Shown: positions 25,381 through 32,629 of the stretch, one piece after another
Numbering within the stretch: the first letter of the stretch is position 1
How the letters are laid out: the number at the start of each line of letters is the position of its first letter
Assembly: GCA_035280025.1 (NCBI GenBank)
Contig: DATEGT010000166.1
Span: forward strand, 1-34,202
Source: VBDM01 sp035280025
GTDB lineage: Bacteria > Pseudomonadota > Gammaproteobacteria > Burkholderiales > SG8-39
Direction of reading: 5' to 3'
Length of the DNA: 34,202 nucleotides
Made by a program: the position numbers and the translations under genes
Notes under the pieces: model-generated
What the model saw: only the letters and a program-made list of their open reading frames with translations
What the model was told of the DNA's origin: nothing
Databases searched by the model: none

Positions 25381-25719
25381 CTAGCCGCCCCCGGTCGCGG
25401 GCTTCGGCACGGCGAGCTCGCCGGGCGTGAGCAGCCACACCCGGAAGATCTGCCCGCCGCTGTTCAGCACGTAGTCGGCCCAGGCGCCCTGCCGCGGAAT
25501 CGCCGTCGGGACGATGATCAGATTCTGCTGGTTGCGAATCTGCGCGCCCGCGGCGAGCTGGAACACGCTGCTGTCGACGGCCACCGCCATTTCTCCGAGA
25601 TGACGAATGACGCCGCGGTGCGAATCCGCAGGGATGGGCGGCGTCCGCAGCTGCGCAAAGGCCGATCCCGCCAGCAGGGCCGGCAGGAGAACGAGGTACG
25701 CGGCTGGGCGAGTGACCAT
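25381..25719 (-). CDS. Small exported protein of unknown function
   Basis: 112 residues; I do not recognise the family. A signal peptide covers about residues 1-22 (YLVLLPALLAGSAFA, cleavage before QLRTPP). The mature 90 residues have no cysteine and no further membrane segment. They show HRGVIRHLGEMAVAVD, IRNQQNLIIVP and FRVWLLTPGE, suggesting a small beta-rich periplasmic domain. The gene lies between a tRNA and miaB on the same strand, with 22 nt to the tRNA 3' end and no intrinsic terminator between, so it is probably co-transcribed with both. ATG at 25719. Confidence 0.85.
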   Translation of the reverse strand: MVTRPAAYLVLLPALLAGSAFAQLRTPPIPADSHRGVIRHLGEMAVAVDSSVFQLAAGAQIRNQQNLIIVPTAIPRQGAWADYVLNSGGQIFRVWLLTPGELAVPKPATGGG

Positions 25720-25741
25720 GGATCTGCGGCCGGAAGAAAAA

Positions 25742-25818
<77 letters not shown>

Positions 25819-25830
25819 ACGAAACCGGAA

Positions 25831-25860
25831 ATTATCCTTTTCGCGTTAGATACTTGTCAA
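25831..25860 (-). promoter_or_regulatory. Strong sigma-70 promoter for the tRNA and downstream genes
   Basis: Minus strand: a perfect -35 TTGACA at 25860-25855, an 18-nt spacer, and -10 GATAAT at 25836-25831 (five of six). The -10 ends 12 nt before the tRNA 5' end, as expected for a tRNA promoter with a very short leader. It is the best promoter in the window and probably also feeds the exported-protein gene, miaB and beyond. Confidence 0.8.
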
Positions 25861-25870
25861 GAAAGAATGC

Positions 25871-27076
25871 GTGCCCGAGTACAATCCGGACGTGGACTTC
25901 GATATCGTCATCGTAGGCGGAGGCTTGGCGGGCGCGAGCCTGGCCGCGGTGCTCGCCGATTCCGGGAGGAGAGTGGCGCTGGTCGAGCGCAAGGCGCCGC
26001 CTGCGCCGCTCGACCTCTGGGACTCGCGGGTCTACACGCTCACCCCGGCCAGCATCGCTTTTCTGGAACGGATCGGGGCGTGGCAAGGCGTGCCGCGCGA
26101 GCGCGTCACGCCGATCCACGACATGCGGATTTTCGGCGACGACGCGGGCTCGCGCCTCGAGTTCTCGGCGTACGCCTCGGGCCTGCGCGAGCTGGGCGCG
26201 ACCGTGGAGTCCGGACGGCTGCACCATGCACTGTGGCAGGTGCTCGAGCGCCAGAGAAATCTCTCGCTCCTCTGCCCGAGAGCGCCGTCGACCTTGCGCC
26301 GCTTCGAGCGTCACGTCGAGATCGGCCTCGACGGCGACGCGCCGGCCACGGCGAAGCTGGCCGTGGGAGCCGACGGCGGCGACTCCTGGGTGCGGCACGC
26401 CGCAGGCATCGACGCTCGCACCGAAAGCTACCGGCAGCTCGGCGTGGTCGCCAACTTCGCCTGCACCCGTGCCCATCGGGGCGTCGCCTACCAGTGGTTT
26501 CTGCCTGACGGCGTTCTCGCATTCCTGCCCCTCCCGCAGCAACGCGTGTCGATCGTGTGGTCGACTTCCGACGAACGCGCGCGCGAGCTCCTCCGCCTTC
26601 CGCCCGAGCAGTTGCGCGCGCGCGTGGGCGAGGCGAGCCGCGGCGCGCTGGGCGAGCTGCGGCAGATCACCCCGCCCGCCGCGTTTCCCCTGAGCCGCAC
26701 GAGCGTGCGGCGGATAGCGCGGGACCGGGTCGCGCTCGTCGGGGATTCGGCCCACGTCGTGCACCCGCTTGCCGGGCAGGGGATCAACCTCGGCCTGGGT
26801 GACGCTCACTGCCTTGCGGACGTGCTCGCCGGCGCGGCCGATCCGGGGGACCGCATGGTGCTGCGGCGTTTTGAGCGCTCGCGCGCCGAAGATATACTGG
26901 CCCTGCAGTGGGTGACGCACTGGCTCTTCGGCCTGTTCCGCGCGAACCACGCCGCAATCAGACGGATCCGAAACCTGGGGTTGAACCTCACCGACGCCAA
27001 TCCGGTCATAAAGACTCTCCTCGCCAGGCGTGCAAGCGCCGTGGGCGGAGGATTACGCCAACGGGAAATACCATGA
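25871..27076 (+). CDS. Ubiquinone biosynthesis hydroxylase, UbiH/UbiF/UbiI family
   Basis: 401 residues, second flavoprotein hydroxylase of this family in the window. FAD fold DIVIVGGGLAGASLAAVLAD near residues 11-29; middle motif KLAVGADGGDSWVRHAAGI; second FAD motif RVALVGDSAHVVHPLAGQGINL. The GDSAH form (Asp present) separates it from the ubiH at 5202, so it probably acts on a different ring position (UbiF-, UbiI- or UbiM-like); I cannot tell which. The start is GTG at 25871, with GTG at 25892 as alternative just before the FAD fold. Its stop overlaps the dsbC ATG (ATGA). Divergent from the tRNA. Confidence 0.9.
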   Translation: MPEYNPDVDFDIVIVGGGLAGASLAAVLADSGRRVALVERKAPPAPLDLWDSRVYTLTPASIAFLERIGAWQGVPRERVTPIHDMRIFGDDAGSRLEFSAYASGLRELGATVESGRLHHALWQVLERQRNLSLLCPRAPSTLRRFERHVEIGLDGDAPATAKLAVGADGGDSWVRHAAGIDARTESYRQLGVVANFACTRAHRGVAYQWFLPDGVLAFLPLPQQRVSIVWSTSDERARELLRLPPEQLRARVGEASRGALGELRQITPPAAFPLSRTSVRRIARDRVALVGDSAHVVHPLAGQGINLGLGDAHCLADVLAGAADPGDRMVLRRFERSRAEDILALQWVTHWLFGLFRANHAAIRRIRNLGLNLTDANPVIKTLLARRASAVGGGLRQREIP

Positions 27077-27774
27077 TTCTGCGGCTGCTGGTTCTGATTT
27101 TCGCGACGACGATCGCCGGGCTTGCGCTGGCCGACGAAGCCTCGGTCAAGCGCGGCGTGGAGGCCCGCTTCGACGGGGTCAAGGTGGAGAGCGTGACGCG
27201 GACTCCGTACCCCGGCCTCTACGAGATCGTGGTCGGAGACTCGATCTTCTACACCGACGACAAGGTGAGCTTTTTCTTCAGGGGCGATTTGATCGACGCG
27301 CGCAGCCAGAGAAATCTGACCGAGGAGCGCCAGCAGAAGCTCTCGGCGATCCGGTTCGAGGACCTGCCGCTTGAGCTCGCGATCAAGCAGGTGCGGGGCA
27401 ACGGCAAGCGTGTCGTCGCGATTTTCTCCGATCCGTTCTGCCCCTATTGCAGGAGCCTCGACCGCGCGCTGCTGCGCGAGGACGACATCACGATCTATAC
27501 GTTCCTCTTTCCGATTCTGCGGGCGGAATCGCCCGACAAGGCGCGCACGATCTGGTGCGCGCCCGACCGCGCCAAGGCGTACTACGACTTCATGCTGAAC
27601 GGCCGCGAGCCTGCGGCGACGGCGGGGTGCAGCGCGCCGGTGGAGAAATGGCTGGCCCTGGGGCACAAGGTCGGCGTCCGGGCCACGCCCACCAGCTTTG
27701 CGGTGAGCGGGCAGCGGATCATGGGGGCCCGGCCCGAAGAGCTGATCAAGGCGATCGCAGAGAGCGCCAAGTAG
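27073..27774 (+). CDS. dsbC: Periplasmic thiol:disulfide interchange protein DsbC
   Basis: 233 residues. Dimeric disulfide isomerase of the periplasm. Signal peptide 1-20 (cut before DEASVKRG). N-terminal dimerisation domain to about residue 85, then the thioredoxin fold with active site CPYC (Cys123, Cys126; CGYC in E. coli). The second, structural pair is Cys162 and Cys186, and the cis-Pro loop is ATPTSF (Pro206). A 6-bp hairpin (GAGCGC...GCGCTC, 27762-27779) straddles the stop codon, without a U-tract. Translationally coupled to the upstream hydroxylase. LptD at 9419 is a plausible client. Confidence 0.95.
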   Translation: MILRLLVLIFATTIAGLALADEASVKRGVEARFDGVKVESVTRTPYPGLYEIVVGDSIFYTDDKVSFFFRGDLIDARSQRNLTEERQQKLSAIRFEDLPLELAIKQVRGNGKRVVAIFSDPFCPYCRSLDRALLREDDITIYTFLFPILRAESPDKARTIWCAPDRAKAYYDFMLNGREPAATAGCSAPVEKWLALGHKVGVRATPTSFAVSGQRIMGARPEELIKAIAESAK

Positions 27775-27797
27775 CGCTCGCGGCGCGCGGGGAAATC

Positions 27798-29033
27798 TCA
27801 GGGAGTCGCGGGGCCGCCCGGGGCGGGCTTCATCCCCTTCGGCAGGAGCACCCACATCCGTCCCTGCTGCCGCATCCTGCCGGCCAGCGCGCCGGCTTCG
27901 GCTCCCGACCCCCAGAAAAAATCGGCGCGCACGGGGTTGCGTATTGCTCCGCCGGCATCCTGGGCGAGCGTCAGGCGGGTGAGCGGCGTCGTGGTCGCCG
28001 GAAAGGTGGTGGCGAGGAATACCGGCGCGCCCAGCGGGACGTAGCGCGTATCGACGGCGATCGAGCGTCCCGCCAGAAGGGGCACGCCGAACGCGCCCAC
28101 GGGGCCGCTCGCCGGATCCGCGAGCGGCAATTCGCGGAAGAACACGAAGCTCGGGTTCTGATCGAGGACGTCCTCCACGCGACGCGGATTGGCGGCCGCC
28201 CAGGCTTTGATCGATTGCATCGAGGCCTCGCCCAGCTTGAGCTCGCCGCGATCCACGAGAAAGCGGCCGATCGACTGGAAGGGGTGCCCGTTCTGGTCCG
28301 CGTAGCCGACGCGCAGAGTCTCGCCGTTCCGGAGCAACACCCGTCCCGAGCCCTGCACCTGGAGGAAGAACGCCTCGACCGGGTCGTCGACCCAGAGGAT
28401 TTCCTTTCCGGCCACAGGTGCCGCGCCGCGGGCGATCTCCGCACGCGAGTAGTACGGCACGACGCGCTTGCCATCGACGCGTCCGCGCAGCCGCATTCCG
28501 CGCAGTTCGGGGTTGGTTGCCGACAAGTCGATGGTGAGCAGGTCGTCGGGCGGCCCGTACAGCGGGTACACGAAGGGAGCGAGCTTGGTGCGGCTGCCGT
28601 GCAGAACCGGCTCGTAGTACCCGGTGACCAGCCCGTCGAGCACGCCGTCCGGATTGGCCAGCCGCCACGGGGTGAACTGCTCCTCCAGGAAGCGCCGCGC
28701 CTCGTCGTCGGTGGGCGAACGCAGCTCCGTGGCCTTCGAGCAGACTCCGCGCCAGGCCTCGCGCCAGCGCAGGGCTTGGCACGACGCGAGCAACGCCGGC
28801 CAGGCGGCCGACTGCTCGCCGTTCTTCCAACCGGTGACCGCGGCGAAGTCCACCGCTTCGAGCGGATTGACGCGCTGCGCTGCCGCGGGCGGCGTTGGGC
28901 ACATCGGACACGCCGGGCAGCCGGCGAGCGCGCTGCAGTCTCCCGCCGGCTGACCCGTCGGACCGAGTTGGCTCGCGCAGCCGGCGGTCAGCAGCGCTGC
29001 GAACCAGACGAGACGGCGTAGCTGATTTATCAT
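27798..29033 (-). CDS. mltA: Membrane-bound lytic murein transglycosylase A
   Basis: 411 residues. Outer-membrane lipoprotein cleaving murein glycan strands with anhydro-MurNAc formation. Lipobox LLTAGC places the lipid on Cys19. The MltA barrel domain has VTGYYEPVLHGSRT and LWVDDPVEAFFLQVQGSGRV. The 3D domain has LTLAQDAGGAI (probable catalytic Asp359) and ADFFWGSGAEAG. The linker after the lipobox is unusually Cys-rich: Cys33, 39, 42 and 45 (GCPACPMC). Convergent with dsbC, 23 nt apart. Confidence 0.95.
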   Translation of the reverse strand: MINQLRRLVWFAALLTAGCASQLGPTGQPAGDCSALAGCPACPMCPTPPAAAQRVNPLEAVDFAAVTGWKNGEQSAAWPALLASCQALRWREAWRGVCSKATELRSPTDDEARRFLEEQFTPWRLANPDGVLDGLVTGYYEPVLHGSRTKLAPFVYPLYGPPDDLLTIDLSATNPELRGMRLRGRVDGKRVVPYYSRAEIARGAAPVAGKEILWVDDPVEAFFLQVQGSGRVLLRNGETLRVGYADQNGHPFQSIGRFLVDRGELKLGEASMQSIKAWAAANPRRVEDVLDQNPSFVFFRELPLADPASGPVGAFGVPLLAGRSIAVDTRYVPLGAPVFLATTFPATTTPLTRLTLAQDAGGAIRNPVRADFFWGSGAEAGALAGRMRQQGRMWVLLPKGMKPAPGGPATP

Positions 29034-29063
29034 CGCTTGAGGATTTTGAGAGGGTACGGCGAA

Positions 29064-29204
29064 ATGAGTTCCGGCTTGTGGATCATCCTGCTCGAAGCGG
29101 CCGTGGCGCTCGCCCTGTTCCTCGCGCTCGTGTGGTGGACGCTACCGAAGAAACCGAAGCAGGAAACACGGGACGCTCGCAAGGATTCTTCGCCGCTCCG
29201 CTAG
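29064..29204 (+). CDS. Predicted small single-pass membrane protein (46 aa)
   Basis: 46 codons: MSSGLWIILLEAAVALALFL, then a run to VWWTLPKKPKQ and a polar basic tail ending SSPLR. One strong hydrophobic helix (residues 5-25) with a WW interface and a positively charged C-terminal side, the pattern of a real inner-membrane miniprotein with a cytoplasmic tail. GAGAGGG lies about nine bases upstream of the ATG. It fills the otherwise empty gap between divergent mltA and convergent apaG. Its TAG stop overlaps the apaG TAG on the other strand within CTAG. I recognise no family, and evidence for expression is only the Shine-Dalgarno and the composition. Confidence 0.7.
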   Translation: MSSGLWIILLEAAVALALFLALVWWTLPKKPKQETRDARKDSSPLR

Positions 29205-29584
29205 TGCAGCACCCGGGGCATCGAGAGCGTGAACTCCGGGATCTGCGCGTCGAAATGCGTGCCGTCCTCGGCCACCATCTGGTAGCTGCCCTTCATGGTT
29301 CCGACCGGGGTGGCAATCGCCGTGCCGCTGGTGTACTCGAAACTTTCACCGGGCTTGATCAGCGGTTGCGCCCCCACCACGCCCAGGCCGCGCACCTCCT
29401 GCACCTGGTTGCGCCCGTCGGTGATGATCCAGTGGCGCGAGACGAGCTGCGCCGGAATGCTGCCCTCGTTGCGGATCGTCATGGTGTAGGCGAAGACGAA
29501 ACGGCTGTTCTCTTCGTCGGACTGCTCGGGAACGTATTGCGTCTGCGAAGAGACGGCGACGTCGTATTTCTTTCCCGCGACCAT
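29201..29584 (-). CDS. apaG: ApaG (Co2+/Mg2+ efflux-associated, FN3-like fold)
   Basis: 127 residues (E. coli 125). Single-domain protein with an immunoglobulin/FN3-like fold; linked to Co2+ resistance in enterics, biochemical role unclear. Family blocks: RFVFAYTMTIRNEG, QLVSRHWIITDG, GLGVVGAQPLIKPGE, YTSGTAIATPVGTMKGSYQM, and IPEFTLSMPRVLH at the end. ATG at 29584 is chosen because translation from it matches the family start. The frame is open 36 codons further, overlapping rpe on the other strand. apaG divergent from rpe is typical of betaproteobacteria. Confidence 0.95.
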   Translation of the reverse strand: MVAGKKYDVAVSSQTQYVPEQSDEENSRFVFAYTMTIRNEGSIPAQLVSRHWIITDGRNQVQEVRGLGVVGAQPLIKPGESFEYTSGTAIATPVGTMKGSYQMVAEDGTHFDAQIPEFTLSMPRVLH

Positions 29585-29676
29585 GAGGCCATTCCACACG
29601 ATTTCGCGCGGCCTGACAAGGGCGATCCCTCGGCGTTTCATGCGGCGCCGGGCGATTCCAAGTAGAATTTCCGCCG

Positions 29677-30348
29677 ATGCCTGCGCGCACATTCCGGATC
29701 GCCCCGAGCATCCTGTCGGCGAATTTCGCGCGGCTCGGCGACGAGATCGCCGCAGTTGCCGACGCGGGCGCCGACATGATCCACTTCGACGTGATGGACA
29801 ACCATTATGTCCCGAATCTCACCGTCGGCCCTCTGGTGTGCGAGGCGATACGCCCGCTTACGCGCAGCACGATAGACGTCCACCTGATGGTCAGGCCGGT
29901 CGACCGGATCGTTCCGGATTTCGCGCGCGCCGGGGCCAACATCATCAGCTTTCACCCGGAAGCGAGCGAGCATGTCGACCGCACCGTGGGGTTGATACAC
30001 GACTCGGGCTGCAAGGCGGGACTTGTCCTGAATCCGGCGACGCCGCTTTCCTGCCTCGATCACATACTGCACAAGCTCGACCTGGTTCTGATCATGTCGG
30101 TGAACCCGGGATTCGGCGGGCAGCAGTTCATCCCGCACACCCTGGACAAGCTGCGCGACGCTCGCAGGAGAATCGACGCGGCGGGACGAGAGATCCTGCT
30201 CGAGGTGGACGGCGGCGTGAACGCCGGAAACATCGCGGATATCGCGCGCGCCGGGGCCGATACCTTCGTTGCCGGGTCGGCGATCTTCGGCTCGAAGGAC
30301 TACCGGTCCGCCATCGGGCGGATGCGCGAGGCGCTATCCGCCATCTAG
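29677..30348 (+). CDS. rpe: Ribulose-phosphate 3-epimerase
   Basis: 223 residues. Interconverts ribulose-5-P and xylulose-5-P (pentose phosphate and, where present, Calvin cycle). Blocks: IAPSILSANFARLGDEI, MIHFDVMDNHYVPN (His36, Asp38), VHLMVRPVD (His69), LIMSVNPGFGGQQFI, LLEVDGGVN and FVAGSAIFG. A TAGAAT at 29663-29668 could be a -10, but it is only 8 nt from the ATG and no Shine-Dalgarno is visible, so a leaderless or very short leader is possible. First gene of a plus-strand run with the glycosyltransferase 4 nt downstream. Confidence 0.97.
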   Translation: MPARTFRIAPSILSANFARLGDEIAAVADAGADMIHFDVMDNHYVPNLTVGPLVCEAIRPLTRSTIDVHLMVRPVDRIVPDFARAGANIISFHPEASEHVDRTVGLIHDSGCKAGLVLNPATPLSCLDHILHKLDLVLIMSVNPGFGGQQFIPHTLDKLRDARRRIDAAGREILLEVDGGVNAGNIADIARAGADTFVAGSAIFGSKDYRSAIGRMREALSAI

Positions 30349-30352
30349 GCCG

Positions 30353-32629
30353 ATGTCGGTGAGCCGCAACGCTCCGTGTCCCTGCGGGAGCGGCAGAAAG
30401 TACAAGCATTGCCACGGCGCGGCTCGGCCGCCGAGATCGGCGCCCGGTGAGAAGGGATCGTTGCTCGACCGGGCGCGGGAGCTCCTTCGGAAAGGATACC
30501 TGGCCGAGGCCGAGATGCTCTGCCTGGAGGCGCTCGAGCGATCGCCGCGCAATGCGGACGCCATGAATCTGCTGGGGGTGCTGCGCGCGCAGCGCGGCGA
30601 CCAGGCCTCGGCGCTGGAGTGGCTGGGAAGGGCCGTTGCCATCGATCCGCAAAACGCATCGTATCGTCTCAATTTCGGCAAGGTCCTGCTCCAGCTCAAG
30701 CGGGTGCGCGAAGCGTGCGAGTCGCTGGAGCGGGCGATCGCGCTGGATCCCCGGAAGGCCGACGCGCACAACGAGCTGGGTCTGGCGCGCGCGGAGGCCG
30801 GCCTTCCGGAGGCGGCCGAAGCGGCGTTCCGCAAGGCCCTTTCGCTGCGGCCGGATTACTGGGAGGCGCACAACAATCTGGGCGTGTTCCTGCAGCGGGC
30901 GGGCAGAGCCGAAGAGGCCGTAGCGAGCCTGCGCAAGACGCTCGAGCTCGAACCGCGATCGCCGGAGGTGCTGACGAACCTGGGCATGGCGCTGCGCGCA
31001 TGGGGGCTCGCGGAGGAGGCCGTCCGGTCGTACCGTGACTCGCTCGCGCTCAGGCCCGGGGACCCGGGAACGCTCATCAATCTCGGCAACGCCCTGGCCG
31101 ATCTATCCCGCAACGAAGAGGCGATCGACTGCTTCCGGGCCGTGTTGGCGTCGGCGCCGAATCATGCTGTCGCGCACTACAACTGGGGCTCGGTCCAATC
31201 GCTCTGCGGGCGGCCCGGCGACGCCGCGAAACGATTCCGCGCGGCCCTGGCCGCCGAGCCGCGTTTTGCCGAAGCCGAGTGCGGTCTCGCTTCGGCGTTG
31301 CGCGACGCGGGAGACATTCAGGAATCCATCGCCGCCTGCAGGCGGGCGCTCGAGCTCGACCCCGGCCACGTCGACGTGCACTCGCAATTGCTGTTCTCGC
31401 TTCTGCACTCTTCCTCGGTGACGCCGCTTCAGGTATTCGACGAGCACCGCGAATGGGCGAGGAGGCACGCCGCGAGCGTTTCCCCGATCTCGCCCGGACA
31501 CTCGAACCCGCGCGTCCCGGAGCGGCGCCTGCGCATCGGGTACGTGTCGGGGGATTTCCGGCGCCACTCGGTCGCGCAATTCTTCGAGCCGGTGCTCGAC
31601 CGTCACGATCGCGCCGGCTTCGAGATCTTTTGCTACTACAACGCTCCTCAAGCGGATGCGACGACCGAGCGCCTGCGCCGCCGCGCCGACGGCTGGCGCG
31701 ACATCGCGCCTCTCGGCGACGACGCGGCGGCCGAGCGCATCTGCGCCGACCGGATCGACGTTCTCGTGGACCTGAGCGGGCACACGCGATTCAGCCGGCT
31801 GCTCATGTTCGCGCGCAGGCCGGTTCCGGTGCAGATGACTTGGCTGGGATACGCCGAAACTACGGGGCTCACCGCCATCGGATATCGCATCACCGACGAG
31901 ATTGCGGATCCTCCGGAGAGCCTCGCTTCCGAGACGCTGCTCCGCCTTCCGCAGGGGTTCCTCAGCTATCGGCCTCCGGTCGAAGCACCGCCGGTGGAGG
32001 CACCGCCCTCCACCGGCGGCGGCTACGTGACCTTCGGGAGCTTCAGCAATCTGGGGAAGCTGGGGCCCGACGTGATCGAGCTGTGGGGACGGATCCTCGC
32101 GGCGGTACCCGGGTCCCGTTTGCTGGTGAAGGCGCTCTCGCTGGCCGATCCGGAGACGAAGGCCTTCACCGAGCAGAGGCTCCTCGCGCACGGTGTCGCA
32201 CCGGGCCGATTCGATTGTGCGCCCGGGACGAGCGGACTCGCCGAGCATCTCGCCGCGTACCATCGGGTCGACATCGCGCTCGACCCGTTCCCGTACAACG
32301 GAACCACGACGACCTGCGAAGCGTTGTGGATGGGCGTACCCGTGGTCACGCTGGCGGGGACCCGCCACGCAGGGCGGGTCGGCGCGAGCCTGCTTGCGCG
32401 GCTCGGCATGGAAGACATGATCGCCGACAGCCCAGAGACCTATATGGACAAGGCTGTCGCCCTGGCGCGCGACCCGGCGCGGCTTGCCGCGCTGCGGGCG
32501 GGAATGCGCGATCGAATCGCGGCGTCGCCGCTGATGGACGCGGGAAGGTTTACCCGCGACCTGGAACAGGCTTATCGTTGGGCGTGGCGGCGCTGGTGCG
32601 AGAATCCGGACGCGGCCATCGGGAAATGA
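30353..32629 (+). CDS. SEC-C zinc finger / TPR / GT41 (OGT-SPINDLY-like) glycosyltransferase
   Basis: 758 residues in three parts. Residues 1-22 are a SEC-C zinc motif: SVSRNAPCPCGSGRKYKHCH, ligands Cys9, Cys11, Cys20 and His21, as at the SecA C-terminus. Residues 36-339 hold nine consecutive 34-residue TPRs (for example HNELGLARAEAGLPEAAEAA). From about 390 to the end is a bacterial GT41 domain: RIGYVSGDFRRHSVAQFF (His405 at the OGT base position), VDLSGHTRFSR, PVPVQMTWLGYAETTG, VTFGSFSNLGKLGP, and the nucleotide-sugar block LDPFPYNGTTTTCEALWMG. A short PPVEAPP repeat splits the two Rossmann halves. Relatives are O-GlcNAc or other O- or N-glycosyltransferases; sugar and target are unknown. 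ATG at 30353 with AGG; ATGA overlap with the next gene. Confidence 0.92.
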   Translation: MSVSRNAPCPCGSGRKYKHCHGAARPPRSAPGEKGSLLDRARELLRKGYLAEAEMLCLEALERSPRNADAMNLLGVLRAQRGDQASALEWLGRAVAIDPQNASYRLNFGKVLLQLKRVREACESLERAIALDPRKADAHNELGLARAEAGLPEAAEAAFRKALSLRPDYWEAHNNLGVFLQRAGRAEEAVASLRKTLELEPRSPEVLTNLGMALRAWGLAEEAVRSYRDSLALRPGDPGTLINLGNALADLSRNEEAIDCFRAVLASAPNHAVAHYNWGSVQSLCGRPGDAAKRFRAALAAEPRFAEAECGLASALRDAGDIQESIAACRRALELDPGHVDVHSQLLFSLLHSSSVTPLQVFDEHREWARRHAASVSPISPGHSNPRVPERRLRIGYVSGDFRRHSVAQFFEPVLDRHDRAGFEIFCYYNAPQADATTERLRRRADGWRDIAPLGDDAAAERICADRIDVLVDLSGHTRFSRLLMFARRPVPVQMTWLGYAETTGLTAIGYRITDEIADPPESLASETLLRLPQGFLSYRPPVEAPPVEAPPSTGGGYVTFGSFSNLGKLGPDVIELWGRILAAVPGSRLLVKALSLADPETKAFTEQRLLAHGVAPGRFDCAPGTSGLAEHLAAYHRVDIALDPFPYNGTTTTCEALWMGVPVVTLAGTRHAGRVGASLLARLGMEDMIADSPETYMDKAVALARDPARLAALRAGMRDRIAASPLMDAGRFTRDLEQAYRWAWRRWCENPDAAIGK
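31988..32019 (+). repeat. Perfect 13-bp inverted repeat inside the GT41 coding region
   Basis: CCGCCGGTGGAGG (31988-32000) and its exact reverse complement (32007-32019) flank a 6-nt loop. It encodes the second PPVEAPP unit and the STGG turn of the linker around residues 546-556. Almost all G+C, so very stable as RNA. No T-run follows. Confidence 0.75.

Noticed and set aside
30269..30352. Upstream extension of the glycosyltransferase into rpe
   Set aside because: It lies within rpe in another frame; the SEC-C motif begins right after the ATG at 30353, which has an AGG Shine-Dalgarno.
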